A stretch of DNA of 64,000 bases, taken from the NCBI RefSeq assembly GCF_002236115.1, contig NZ_NIWT01000004.1, forward strand, positions 62,001 through 126,000. The letters are read 5' to 3'. The DNA comes from Pseudomonas jessenii. Lineage in GTDB: Bacteria; Pseudomonadota; Gammaproteobacteria; Pseudomonadales; Pseudomonadaceae. The position numbers and the translations under genes were made by a program. This document shows, in pieces, positions 52,549 to 61,699 of this stretch. Numbering within the stretch: the first letter of the stretch is position 1; each line of letters starts with the position of its first letter. The notes beneath the pieces were generated by a model. That model was not told where the DNA came from, searched no databases, and worked only from the letters and a program-made list of their open reading frames with translations.

Positions 52549-53529
52549 TTATGCCGCGCCGTCGAGGAATTGCTCGGCGTAGTGGCAAGCCACCTGGCGG
52601 CCGGCGATCAGGCGCAGGGCCGGCTCTTCAGTGCTGCAACGCTCGGTGGCGTACGGGCAGCGCTTGTGGAAGGCGCAGCCGGACGGCGGGTTCAGCGGGT
52701 TGGGCAATTCGCCTACGATCTTGATTTTCGGCTTGTCCGGATCCGGGTGGATGGCCGGCGTCGCCGACAGCAGTGCCTGGGTGTAGGGGTGCAGAGGTCG
52801 GGAGTAAATGTCCTCTTTCGTGCCCATTTCCACCGGACGACCGAGGTACATCACCATCACATGGTCGGCAACGTGGCGTACCACCGCCAGGTTGTGGGAG
52901 ATGAACACATAGGCGGTGTTGAACTCTTGCTGCAAATCCATGAACAGGTTGAGTACCTGTGCCTGAATCGACACGTCCAGTGCCGAGGTCGGTTCGTCCG
53001 CCACCAGCACTTTCGGTTGCAGCATCATCGCGCGGGCCAAGGCGATCCGCTGGCGCTGACCACCGGAGAACATGTGCGGATAACGCTGATAGTGCTCGGG
53101 ACGCAAGCCCACCTGCTTCATCATCGCCTGGACTTTCTCGCGACGTTCCGCGGCGCTCAGGTTGGTGTTGATCAATAACGGCTCTGCAAGCTGATCACCG
53201 ACTTTCTGCCGAGGGTTCAACGAGGCGTACGGGCTCTGGAACACCATCTGCACGTCTTTGCGCAGTTGCTTGCGCTGGGCCTTGTCGGCACCGGCGACTT
53301 CCTGCCCGGCAATTTTCAAGGAGCCGGAGGACGGCTCTTCGATCAGGGTCAGGGCACGGGCCAGGGTGGATTTGCCGCAACCCGACTCGCCTACGACAGC
53401 GAGGGTCTTGCCGGCTTCCAGTTCGAACGACACGCCGTTGAGGGCGCGCACGGTGGCGTGACCCTTGAACAGGCCTCGGGACACCTCGTAGTGACGGGTC
53501 AGGTCGCGGGCGGTAAGAACGACGGCCAT
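52549..53529 (-). CDS. dppF: Dipeptide ABC transporter, ATP-binding protein DppF
   Basis: 326 residues. Walker A GESGCGKST, signature FSGGQRQR and Walker B VLVADEPTSALD, plus the oligopeptide/dipeptide-type C-terminal cluster (CAFHKRCPYATERC) that may bind an iron-sulfur cluster or metal. Begins with a one-base overlap to dppD (TAATG). Partner of DppD. Confidence 0.94.
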   Translation of the reverse strand: MAVVLTARDLTRHYEVSRGLFKGHATVRALNGVSFELEAGKTLAVVGESGCGKSTLARALTLIEEPSSGSLKIAGQEVAGADKAQRKQLRKDVQMVFQSPYASLNPRQKVGDQLAEPLLINTNLSAAERREKVQAMMKQVGLRPEHYQRYPHMFSGGQRQRIALARAMMLQPKVLVADEPTSALDVSIQAQVLNLFMDLQQEFNTAYVFISHNLAVVRHVADHVMVMYLGRPVEMGTKEDIYSRPLHPYTQALLSATPAIHPDPDKPKIKIVGELPNPLNPPSGCAFHKRCPYATERCSTEEPALRLIAGRQVACHYAEQFLDGAA

Positions 53530-54497
53530 TACGCCACCTCCTGGTTCAGCGGGTAGAAGCAGCGAGCGAGGCTGTTGCTTTTCTGGTCAAGGGCCGGACG
53601 TTGTTGACGGCAGTTGTCTTTCACGTACGGGCAGCGTGGCGACAGCAGGCAACCTTGCGGGCGGTCGTAGCGACCGGGAACGATGCCCGGCAGGGTCGAC
53701 AGGCGCGAGGCACCCAGGCTGTGTTCCGGAATTGCCTTGAGCAACGCTTCGCTGTACGGGTGTGCCGGAATGTCGAACAGTTGCGGCACCTGGCCGACTT
53801 CGACCGCCTGGCCGGCGTACATCACGCACACGCGCTGGGCGGTTTCGGCCACGACGGCGAGGTCGTGGGTGATCAGCACCAGGCCCATGTTCTGCTCTTT
53901 CTGCAACGCCAGCAGCAGGTCCATGATTTGCGCCTGGATGGTTACGTCCAGCGCCGTGGTCGGTTCGTCGGCGATCAGCAGTTTCGGTTCGCCGGCAATC
54001 GCCATGGCAATCGCGACACGTTGGCTCATGCCACCGGACAGTTGGTGCGGGTAGGCGTCCATACGGCTGGCGGCACCCGGGATTTCAACTTTTTCCAGCA
54101 GTTCGATGGCGCGCTTGCGCGCAGCCTTGCCGGACATTTTCAGGTGCAGGCGCAGCACTTCTTCAATCTGGAAACCGACGGTGTAGCTCGGGTTCAGGGC
54201 AGTCATCGGATCCTGGAAGACCATGGACAGGTCTTTACCCACGATCTGGCGACGCTGGCGATTGTTGAGCTTGAGCATGTTCTTGCCGTCGAAATTCAGG
54301 GCGTCAGCGGTGACGATCCCCGGATGCTCGATCAGGCCCATCAGCGCCATCATGGTCACGGACTTGCCGGAACCGGACTCGCCAACGATGGCCAGCACTT
54401 CGCCCTTGTCCACTTGCAGGTCGAGACCATCGACGACTGGCGTGGCGTTTTTGTCGCCGAAGCGAACGTTGAGATTCTTGATTTCTAGCAGTGACAT
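53529..54497 (-). CDS. dppD: Dipeptide ABC transporter, ATP-binding protein DppD
   Basis: 322 residues from ATG 54497 ([13 protein letters not shown]); the longer frame to 54542 is rejected. Walker A GESGSGKS, signature LSGGMSQR, and Walker [13 protein letters not shown] are present, with a [14 protein letters not shown] cluster near the end. With DppF it powers the permease DppBC. Confidence 0.94.
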   Translation of the reverse strand: MSLLEIKNLNVRFGDKNATPVVDGLDLQVDKGEVLAIVGESGSGKSVTMMALMGLIEHPGIVTADALNFDGKNMLKLNNRQRRQIVGKDLSMVFQDPMTALNPSYTVGFQIEEVLRLHLKMSGKAARKRAIELLEKVEIPGAASRMDAYPHQLSGGMSQRVAIAMAIAGEPKLLIADEPTTALDVTIQAQIMDLLLALQKEQNMGLVLITHDLAVVAETAQRVCVMYAGQAVEVGQVPQLFDIPAHPYSEALLKAIPEHSLGASRLSTLPGIVPGRYDRPQGCLLSPRCPYVKDNCRQQRPALDQKSNSLARCFYPLNQEVA

Positions 54498-54507
54498 GGG
54501 AATCTCC

Positions 54508-55419
54508 TCAGGCGGCGTTCTTGAGTTTCGGGTCCAGCGCATCGCGCAGGCCGTCGCCCATCAGGTTGATTGCCAGCACGCTGAGCAAAATGGTCAGACC
54601 AGGCAGGCTCACTACCCACCAGGCGCGTTCGATGTAGTCGCGGGCCGAAGCCAGCATGGTGCCCCACTCAGGGGTTGGCGGTTGTACGCCAAGGCCGAGG
54701 AAGCCCAGTGCGGCGGCATCGAGGATCGCCGAGGAGAAGCTCAGGGTGGCCTGAACGATCAGCGGCGCCATGCAATTAGGCAGCACGGTGACGAACATCA
54801 GGCGCGGCAGACCGGCACCGGCCAGGCGCGCGGCGGTCACGTAGTCGCGGTTCAGTTCGCCCATCACCGCAGCGCGGGTCAGACGAACGTAGGACGGCAG
54901 GGACACCACGGCGATGGCGATCACGGTATTGATCAGGCCAGGGCCGAGGATGGCGACGATCGCCACGGCCAGCAGCAGGGACGGCAGGGCCAGCATGATG
55001 TCCATCAGACGCATGATGCTCGGGCCAAGTATGCGCGGGAAGAACCCGGCGAACAGACCCAGCAGGATCCCCGGGATCAGCGACATGACAACCGACGACA
55101 AACCGATCAGCAACGACAGGCGCGAGCCCTGGATCAGGCGCGACAGCAGGTCGCGACCCAGTTCATCGGTGCCGAGCAGGAACTGCATCTGTCCACCTTC
55201 CAGCCAGGCCGGCGGGGTCAGCAGGAAATCACGGTATTGCTCGCTCGGGTCGTGAGGGGCAACCCACGGGGCGAAGATGGCGCAGAAAATCACCAGCAGC
55301 ATGAACATCAGGCCGGCGACGGCACCTTTGTTCTTGGAAAACGCTTGCCAGAATTCTTTGTACGGAGACGGGTACAGCAGGCTTTGATCGACTGCTACCG
55401 ATGGAATTGGAGTGGTCAT
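54508..55419 (-). CDS. dppC: Dipeptide ABC transporter, permease DppC
   Basis: 303 residues from ATG 55419 ([12 protein letters not shown]), chosen because GAGAT lies seven bases before it; ATG 55425 is the alternative. Six membrane segments: the first at [16 protein letters not shown], and the EAA coupling loop near [19 protein letters not shown]-terminal [16 protein letters not shown] is typical of DppC/OppC. Confidence 0.93.
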   Translation of the reverse strand: MTTPIPSVAVDQSLLYPSPYKEFWQAFSKNKGAVAGLMFMLLVIFCAIFAPWVAPHDPSEQYRDFLLTPPAWLEGGQMQFLLGTDELGRDLLSRLIQGSRLSLLIGLSSVVMSLIPGILLGLFAGFFPRILGPSIMRLMDIMLALPSLLLAVAIVAILGPGLINTVIAIAVVSLPSYVRLTRAAVMGELNRDYVTAARLAGAGLPRLMFVTVLPNCMAPLIVQATLSFSSAILDAAALGFLGLGVQPPTPEWGTMLASARDYIERAWWVVSLPGLTILLSVLAINLMGDGLRDALDPKLKNAA

Positions 55420-55429
55420 GGTCATGATC

Positions 55430-56440
55430 TCAGCGCTGATGACGGATGCGTGGGTTGGCAAAGCCGTAGAGGATGTCCACTACGAAGTTGACCACAATCA
55501 CCAGGCAGGCGATTAACAGGATGCCGTTTTGCACGACGGGATAATCCCGGGCGCCAATGGCTTCGATCAGCCATTTGCCGATGCCGGGCCACGAGAAGAT
55601 GGTTTCGGTCAGGACCGCACCGGCCAGCAGGGTGCCGACTTGCAGGCCGACCACGGTGAGTACCGGGATCAGCGCGTTGCGCAGGCCGTGTACGAACACC
55701 ACGCGTGCCGGCGACAGGCCTTTGGCCTTGGCGGTGCGGATGTAGTCTTCACGCAGCACTTCGAGCATCGACGAACGGGTCATCCGCGCGATCACTGCCA
55801 GCGGAATGGTGCCGAGCACAATGGCCGGCAGGATCAGGTGGTGCAGGGCGTCGAAGAATGCGTCCGGCTCGTCGGCCAGCAGCGTATCGATCAGCATGAA
55901 GCCGGTGCGTGGCTCGATGTCATACAGCAGGTCGATCCGCCCGGATACCGGGGTCCAGCCCAGACTTACCGAGAAGAACATGATCAGGATCAGGCCCCAC
56001 CAGAAGATCGGCATCGAGTATCCCGCCAGGGAGACACCCATCACTCCATGGTCGAACAAAGATCCTCGCTTGAGTGCCGCGATCACCCCGGCCAGAAGGC
56101 CCAGGATGCCGGCGAACAACAGGGCGGCCATGGACAGTTCCAGGGTCGCGGGGAACAGGGAGGTGAATTCGCTCCACACGCTTTCACGGGTACGCAGGGA
56201 TTCCCCGAGATCGCCGTGGGCCAGCTTGCCGATGTAATCCAGGTACTGGGCATACAGGGGTTTGTTCAGACCTAGGCGTTCCATTGCCTGAGCGTGCATT
56301 TCGGGGTCGACCCTACGTTCTCCCATCATGACTTCTACGGGGTCGCCCGGGATCATGCGAATCAACGCGAAAGTCAGCAAGGTGATGCCGAAGAACGTGG
56401 GGATCAGTAACCCCAGTCGGCGGGCAATAAAACTAAACAT
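55430..56440 (-). CDS. dppB: Dipeptide ABC transporter, permease DppB
   Basis: 336 residues, start ATG 56440 (MFSFIARRLGLLIPTFFGITLLTFAL). Six membrane segments and the family signature MIPGDPVEVMMGERRVDPE early, with DYIRTAKAKGLSPARV as the coupling loop. Ends 10 bases before dppC. Confidence 0.94.
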   Translation of the reverse strand: MFSFIARRLGLLIPTFFGITLLTFALIRMIPGDPVEVMMGERRVDPEMHAQAMERLGLNKPLYAQYLDYIGKLAHGDLGESLRTRESVWSEFTSLFPATLELSMAALLFAGILGLLAGVIAALKRGSLFDHGVMGVSLAGYSMPIFWWGLILIMFFSVSLGWTPVSGRIDLLYDIEPRTGFMLIDTLLADEPDAFFDALHHLILPAIVLGTIPLAVIARMTRSSMLEVLREDYIRTAKAKGLSPARVVFVHGLRNALIPVLTVVGLQVGTLLAGAVLTETIFSWPGIGKWLIEAIGARDYPVVQNGILLIACLVIVVNFVVDILYGFANPRIRHQR

Positions 56441-56473
56441 CGTGTGTTGTACCTCATCAGCCGGTTAGGCGTG

Positions 56474-56502
56474 CCCGGCATGCCTGGGTCAGGAATGCCG
56501 GG
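56474..56502 (-). other. Hairpin between the third binding-protein gene and dppB
   Basis: CCCGGCAT (56474-56481) pairs perfectly with ATGCCGGG (56495-56502) with no T run on the minus strand. It fits an RNA-stability stem that keeps binding-protein mRNA above permease mRNA. Confidence 0.6.
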
Positions 56503-56512
56503 AGTTTTCTTA

Positions 56513-58108
56513 TTACTTCACCTGGGTGGTGGCGAAGTTATTCGTGGTGAGGGGGCTAATGTGATAGCCCTCTACGTTGTTGCGCATTGCGGTAAACATT
56601 CTAGTGTGCGCCATGCTGATCCACGGCTGGTCCTGGTTGAAAATAACCTGGGCCTGTTCGTAGAGCGCTGCGCGTTCGGCCGGATCGGTTTTTTCCCGGG
56701 CCTGGTCGAGCAGCGCCTGGAACTTGTCATTGCACCAGCGTGCGTAGTTTTCTCCGTTCTTGGCCGCTTCACAACTGAGCATAGGCGTCAGGAAGTTATC
56801 CGGGTCGCCGTTATCACCCGCCCATCCGGCGGAAACCATGTCGTGCTCGCCGTTTTTGGCGCGTTTGAGCATTTCGCCCCATTCCATCACGCGGATGTCG
56901 ATCTTGATCCCGACCTTGGCCAGGTCGGCTTGCATCATCTGCGCGCCGAGCATCGGGTTCGGGTTGGTCGGACCGCCACCGTTGCGGGTGAACAGGGTGA
57001 AGGTGGTGCCTTCCGGTACGCCGGCTTCCTTGAGCAGGGTGCGAGCCTTGTCCAGATCACGGGCCGGGTTTTTCAGGCTGTGGTTGTAGCCCAGCAGGGT
57101 GTCCGGGTACGGGTTGACCGCGGCGGTCGCATTGCCCTTGCCGAACAACGCATTGACGTATGCCTCTTTGTCGAAGGCGATGTCGATGGCTTTGCGCACC
57201 CGCACATCACTCATGTATTTGTGCGTGGTGTTCATGGCGATGTAGGAAACGGTCATCGCGTTCAGTTCATCGACTTTCAGCTTGTCGTCTTTCTTGATGC
57301 TCGGAATGTCATCCGGCTTTGGATAGAGCGCGACCTGGCACTCGTTGGCCTTGAGCTTCTGCAGGCGCACGTTGTTGTCGGTGGCGATGGCCAGGATCAA
57401 CGCATCGGCTGGCGGTTTGCCACGGAAGTAGTCCGGGTTGGCCTTGAAGCGGACCTGGGCGTCCTTGTTGTAGCGCTGGAAGACGAACGGGCCAGTGCCG
57501 ATCGGCTTGTTGTTCAGGTCGCCGGTCTTGTTCGCTTTGAGCAACAGGTCGGCGTACTCGGCGGAGTAGATCGAGGAGAACGCCATGGCGATGTCGGCCA
57601 GAAACGGTGCTTCGCGACGGGTCAGGGTGAACTTGACCGTGTTGTCGTCGACTTTCTCGACGCTCTTGAGCAGTTCCTTGAAGCCCATGCTTTCAAAGTA
57701 CGGGAAGCCCACGCTCGACAGCTTGTGCCACGGATGATTCGGGTCCAGCTGACGCTGGAAGCTCCAGACCACGTCGTCGGCATTCATGTCGCGGGTCGGC
57801 TTGAAGTATTCGGTGGTGTGGAACTTGACGCCTTTACGCAGATGGAACGTGTAGGTCAGGCCGTCTTCGCTGATGTCCCAGGAGTCGGCCAGTGCCGGAA
57901 TCACGTCGGTGGTGCCGGGCTTGAAGTCTGCCAGGCGATTGAAGATGGTTTCGGCCACGGCATCGGCGGTGACTGCAGTCGTGTACTGGACCATGTCGAA
58001 GCCTTCGGGGCTGGCTTCCGTGCAAACCACCAGGGGCTTGGCCGAAACACCGACAGCGACACTGAGCAACGCGGCCGCGATGGCCGCACGTAGGGGAAGC
58101 ATTTTCAT
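56513..58108 (-). CDS. Dipeptide/peptide periplasmic binding protein (DppA family)
   Basis: 531 residues from ATG 58108; signal peptide MKMLPLRAAIAAALLSVAVGVSA. SBP family 5 protein with DGLTYTFHLRKGVKFHTT, NGDPDNFLTPMLSC and SAEYADLL. It corresponds in position to dppA4 of P. aeruginosa, directly before dppBCDF. Of the three binding proteins here it is the most divergent. Confidence 0.9.
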   Translation of the reverse strand: MKMLPLRAAIAAALLSVAVGVSAKPLVVCTEASPEGFDMVQYTTAVTADAVAETIFNRLADFKPGTTDVIPALADSWDISEDGLTYTFHLRKGVKFHTTEYFKPTRDMNADDVVWSFQRQLDPNHPWHKLSSVGFPYFESMGFKELLKSVEKVDDNTVKFTLTRREAPFLADIAMAFSSIYSAEYADLLLKANKTGDLNNKPIGTGPFVFQRYNKDAQVRFKANPDYFRGKPPADALILAIATDNNVRLQKLKANECQVALYPKPDDIPSIKKDDKLKVDELNAMTVSYIAMNTTHKYMSDVRVRKAIDIAFDKEAYVNALFGKGNATAAVNPYPDTLLGYNHSLKNPARDLDKARTLLKEAGVPEGTTFTLFTRNGGGPTNPNPMLGAQMMQADLAKVGIKIDIRVMEWGEMLKRAKNGEHDMVSAGWAGDNGDPDNFLTPMLSCEAAKNGENYARWCNDKFQALLDQAREKTDPAERAALYEQAQVIFNQDQPWISMAHTRMFTAMRNNVEGYHISPLTTNNFATTQVK

Positions 58109-58141
58109 CAAGAACCCTCTGCAATCAGTTAAAGGACAAAA

Positions 58142-58179
58142 GCCGAACGGCCGATTCGTCACTGAATCAGCCGTTCGGC
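58142..58179 (-). terminator. Hairpin after the OprD-family porin
   Basis: GCCGAACGGC (58142-58151) pairs with GCCGTTCGGC (58170-58179), with an inner GATTC/GAATC; on the minus strand it is followed by TTTTG. It may be a terminator or processing site between porin and binding protein. Confidence 0.7.
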
Positions 58180-58186
58180 ACGGGCA

Positions 58187-59620
58187 TTACAGGATGTTGA
58201 ACGGAACCGTGGTTACGAGGCGGAACTCGTTGATGCTGCCGTCAGCCTGGTTTTCGCTGGCACGGTGAGCGGTGTAGGTGCCGCGAATCGTGGTGGCCTT
58301 GAGCGGGCCGCTCTGCACGGCGTAGGTCGCGCCGATGCCGTATTCATAATGGTGTTCGCCATCCTGGGACTGGATGCCGTCGTAACCCTTGCCTGCCACG
58401 CCGCCGTTGCCGGTGTAGTGAGTGCCGTCGATACCCCAGCCGCGAGCCTGGTAGATGTTGAACTTCAGGCCTGGTACGCCGTATTCGGCCATGTTCAGAC
58501 CGTAGGCAACCTGGAACGATTTTTCGTTCGGGCCGTTGAAGTCCGACAACAGGGAGTTGGCCAGGTAGATGCCGTTGGTTTCGTGCAGGTAGTCGAAGTA
58601 CTCGTTACCGTTCACTTCCTGGTACGAGAAGGTCAGGGTGTGGGCCTGGTGGGTCAGTCCGAACGACAGCGAGTAGGTGTCGTTGTCGATGTCGCCGATC
58701 AGGGCTTTACCGGTTTCCTTGGTTTTGTAGTAGTTCAGGCCGGTGGTCAGGCTCAGTACCTGGCTGTCGCCCAGTACGTGAGAGGCGCCGAAGTAGTACT
58801 GGTTCCAGATATCTTCAGCCTGGGTCGCCCAGAGACTGGTGGTCAGGCTGGCGAACGGGTTGTAGGTGATACCGCCGGTGTAGACGTGGTCGGTTTCGAC
58901 GATGCCGTTTGCGTATTCGGTGCGGAATTTGCGCTGGCTTTCTTCGGTACGCGGTGAGTTGCGGTCGAAGGTGGCCAGGTCGAAGGCCAGGTTGTTCAGC
59001 TCTTCGCTGTGGAGGGCCACGCCCTGGAAGCTCGAAGGCAGTGCACGGTTACCGATCACGTCGACCATCGGGCTGCTGAAGTTCATGCGGCCGGCGGTCA
59101 GGGTGCTGTTGGAGACACGAGCCTTGACGTTGGCCAGGCCCAGTTTGCTCCACTGGCCTTGAGCGTCGCCGCCCTCTTTGGTCAGGGTACGGTTGTTGCC
59201 CGCGCCTGGACGAGTGCCCGGTGCGCCGCCGTTGTTGGACGCCAGGTCTTTGCGGTCCTGGTCCAGTGCGATGGCGTTGTACGCCGCCACCTCAGTGCTG
59301 AAGCCAACGGTGCCTTCGGTGAAGCCCGAGTTGTACTTGAGGATGGTGCCCTGGACCCAGTTGATCCGGCGATCGGTCGGGGTCGAAACGCCGTCTTTCT
59401 TGTAGGCGAACTTTGCGCCGCGTTGCAGTTGTTCGTTGGCGTACCAGTTGCGCGTGGTGCCGGTGATCGACTGGCCTTCGATAAAGCCGGTGGCTTCGCT
59501 TTGGGCGCTTTTCTCGTTCACGGTAACCGGGGTGAAAGCCTGGCTTTGGGTTTCTGCGTAAGCCGTGGCGGTTACGCTGCTGATGGCCATGGCCAATAAC
59601 GCGGTGCTGCTCAGTTTCAT
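58187..59620 (-). CDS. opdP: OprD-family outer-membrane porin (peptide-uptake type)
   Basis: 477 residues. Signal peptide MKLSSTALLAMAISSVTATAYA, then an OprD-type 18-strand barrel: GFIEGQSITGTTRNWYANEQL near residue 44, RMNFSSPMVDVIGNRALPSSF, and terminal RLVTTVPFNIL. The position inside the dpp operon matches opdP (opdD) of P. aeruginosa, a dipeptide porin also used by carbapenems. Start ATG 59620 is preceded by AAGGAGCT; a very T-rich leader (59639-59665) precedes it. Confidence 0.9.
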   Translation of the reverse strand: MKLSSTALLAMAISSVTATAYAETQSQAFTPVTVNEKSAQSEATGFIEGQSITGTTRNWYANEQLQRGAKFAYKKDGVSTPTDRRINWVQGTILKYNSGFTEGTVGFSTEVAAYNAIALDQDRKDLASNNGGAPGTRPGAGNNRTLTKEGGDAQGQWSKLGLANVKARVSNSTLTAGRMNFSSPMVDVIGNRALPSSFQGVALHSEELNNLAFDLATFDRNSPRTEESQRKFRTEYANGIVETDHVYTGGITYNPFASLTTSLWATQAEDIWNQYYFGASHVLGDSQVLSLTTGLNYYKTKETGKALIGDIDNDTYSLSFGLTHQAHTLTFSYQEVNGNEYFDYLHETNGIYLANSLLSDFNGPNEKSFQVAYGLNMAEYGVPGLKFNIYQARGWGIDGTHYTGNGGVAGKGYDGIQSQDGEHHYEYGIGATYAVQSGPLKATTIRGTYTAHRASENQADGSINEFRLVTTVPFNIL

Positions 59621-59733
59621 GGGTAAAGCTCCTTACTTTCTTTTTTTTATGCCGGTCTTTTTTTGTGATCCGGCTATTGGTTTAGAACTCATTCACGGCA
59701 TCGCAAACGTTTGCTGTCAGCCAAATTGGCAAA

Positions 59734-59774
59734 AGACGGCAAAGCGTCTGCGTGAGGGCGGAACATCCGCCCTC
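59734..59774 (-). terminator. Double hairpin after the second binding-protein gene
   Basis: GAGGGCGG (59754-59761) with CCGCCCTC (59767-59774), and beyond it on the minus strand AGACG/CGTCT (59734-59749) followed by TTTTG. These close the second binding-protein gene before opdP. Confidence 0.65.
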
Positions 59775-59794
59775 CGGCATTTCTGGCTAATCGG

Positions 59795-61396
59795 TTATTT
59801 TTCTATGCTGACACCCGAGAAAACATTGCGACCGAACGGGCTCACCTTGAACCCTTCGATTTTGGCGCTCAGCGGCTGGTTGACCGTCGAGTGGGCGACT
59901 GGCGTCATCGGCACTTGCTGCTTGAGCAATTGCTGCGCCTGTTTGTAGAGCAGGGTGCGCTGGTCGCGGTCGGTGACGACCTTGGCCTGTTTGATCAGCT
60001 TGTCGTAAGCCGGATCACACCACATCGAGTAGTTGTTGCCGCCAATGGCGTCACAACTGTAGAGCGTGCCCAGCCAGTTGTCCGGGTCACCGTTGTCGCC
60101 GGTCCAGCCGATCAGGCTGATGTCGTGTTCGCCATTCTTGGTGCGCTTGATGTACTCGCCCCACTCATAACTGACGATCTTGACCTTGAGGCCGATCTTC
60201 GCCCAGTCAGCCTGGAGCATCTCGGCCATCAACTTGGCGTTGGGGTTGTACGGACGCTGGACCGGCATGGCCCAGAGGGTGATTTCGGTGCCTTCCTTGA
60301 CGCCGGCAGCCTTGAGCAATTCCTTGGCTTTTTCCGGGTTGTAGGCGGCGTCCTTGATAGTCTCGTCGTAGGACCATTGGGTCGGCGGCATGGCGTTGAC
60401 CGCCAGTTGCCCCGCGCCCTGGTAGACGGCATTGAGAATGCCTTGCTTGTTCACCGCCATGTCCAGCGCCTGGCGTACTTCAAGCTGGTCGAATGGTTTG
60501 TGGCGCACGTTGTAGGCGATGTAACCGAGGTTGAAACCGGGCTTCTCGATCAGTTGCAGGGCCGTGTCGTTCTTCAGTGCGGGCACATCGGCAGGGCGCG
60601 GGTGCAGGGTGATCTGGCACTCGCCGGCCTTGAGTTTCTGCACGCGCACCGAGGCGTCGGTGTTGATGGCGAAAATCAGGTTATCGAGCTTGACCCGGTC
60701 AGGGGCCCAGTAATGCTTGTTGCCGGTGTAACGGATGTTCGAGTCTTTCTGGTAGCTCTTGAACACGAACGGCCCGGTGCCGATCGGCTTCTGGTTGATG
60801 TCGCTCGGCTTGCCTTCGGCCAGCAGTTTGTCGGCGTATTCGGCCGAAAGGATGGCGGCGAAGCTCATGGCGATGTTCTGGATGAACGCGGCGTCCACGC
60901 TATTGAGCGTAAAGACCACGGTCAGTGGCCCGGTCTTTTCGACCTTGGCGATGTTCTTGTTCAGGCTCATGCCGTTGAAGTACGGAAACTCTGTCGGATA
61001 AGCCTTACGGAAAGGTTGCTGCGGGTCGAGCATGCGATTGAAGGTGAACAGCACGTCATCGGCATTGAAGTCTCGGGTCGGCGTGAAGTATTTGGTGGTA
61101 TGAAACTTCACCCCTTCGCGCAGGTGAAACGTGTATTTGAGGCCGTCCTCGGAAATATCCCAGCTCGTGGCCAGGCCCGGTACGACGTTGGTCGCGCCTT
61201 TTTCGAACTCAGCCAACCGGTTGTACAGCGGCTCGGCGGCGTCGTTGTCGGTCGCAGTGGTGTACTGCGCCGTGTCGAAACCGGCGGGGCTGCCTTCGGA
61301 GCAGAACACCAGGCTGTTGTTGGCGGCCTGGCTGATGGAAGTGGCGGCCAACAGGCCGGTGCCCAGCAATGCGGATAAAACCAAGGTATGGCGCAT
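59795..61396 (-). CDS. Dipeptide/peptide periplasmic binding protein (DppA family)
   Basis: 533 residues, start ATG 61396; signal peptide MRHTLVLSALLGTGLLAATSISQA. SBP family 5. Closely related to the next upstream gene, with near-identical stretches such as AMPVQRPYNPNAKLMAEMLQ and SYEWGEYIKR, so the two are paralogues from a tandem duplication. It probably widens the peptide range. Confidence 0.92.
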   Translation of the reverse strand: MRHTLVLSALLGTGLLAATSISQAANNSLVFCSEGSPAGFDTAQYTTATDNDAAEPLYNRLAEFEKGATNVVPGLATSWDISEDGLKYTFHLREGVKFHTTKYFTPTRDFNADDVLFTFNRMLDPQQPFRKAYPTEFPYFNGMSLNKNIAKVEKTGPLTVVFTLNSVDAAFIQNIAMSFAAILSAEYADKLLAEGKPSDINQKPIGTGPFVFKSYQKDSNIRYTGNKHYWAPDRVKLDNLIFAINTDASVRVQKLKAGECQITLHPRPADVPALKNDTALQLIEKPGFNLGYIAYNVRHKPFDQLEVRQALDMAVNKQGILNAVYQGAGQLAVNAMPPTQWSYDETIKDAAYNPEKAKELLKAAGVKEGTEITLWAMPVQRPYNPNAKLMAEMLQADWAKIGLKVKIVSYEWGEYIKRTKNGEHDISLIGWTGDNGDPDNWLGTLYSCDAIGGNNYSMWCDPAYDKLIKQAKVVTDRDQRTLLYKQAQQLLKQQVPMTPVAHSTVNQPLSAKIEGFKVSPFGRNVFSGVSIEK

Positions 61397-61662
61397 AACG
61401 CTCCCTTCTCTCTCAAAGTGTTTTCAATGAGTCGCCGTCCCGTCCGCGGACGTAGAGGCATCACTGATTTCAAGCCATGCGCGCAGCATTAACCGATGAC
61501 CCACGCGTGCACTGGTCAGATCCCGACGGTATGAGCCACGGGTCCGGCAGTAAATGCGTAGAGTCCTAAAGACTCGTAGGAAATGGCAACGCGTCCTCGC
61601 CCGATGCTGTAGTCAGCTGCGGACTAGGATGTAGGCGAATTCCTGCTTTCTCGGAAGATAAA
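61397..61662. other. Gap between two binding-protein genes
   Basis: The whole gap is 61397-61699, 303 bases. Its last part holds the terminator stem at 61663-61693. In the rest I see no open frame, repeat or clear promoter, although one may exist to drive the downstream copy separately. Confidence 0.4.
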
Positions 61663-61693
61663 GCAACGGCGACGTCAGGAACGTCGCCGTTGC
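61663..61693 (-). terminator. Terminator after the first binding-protein gene
   Basis: A perfect 13 bp stem, GCAACGGCGACGT (61663-61675) with ACGTCGCCGTTGC (61681-61693), followed on the minus strand by TTTAT. It lies 7 bases after the stop codon and may cut expression of downstream genes. Confidence 0.8.
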
Positions 61694-61699
61694 AAAACC

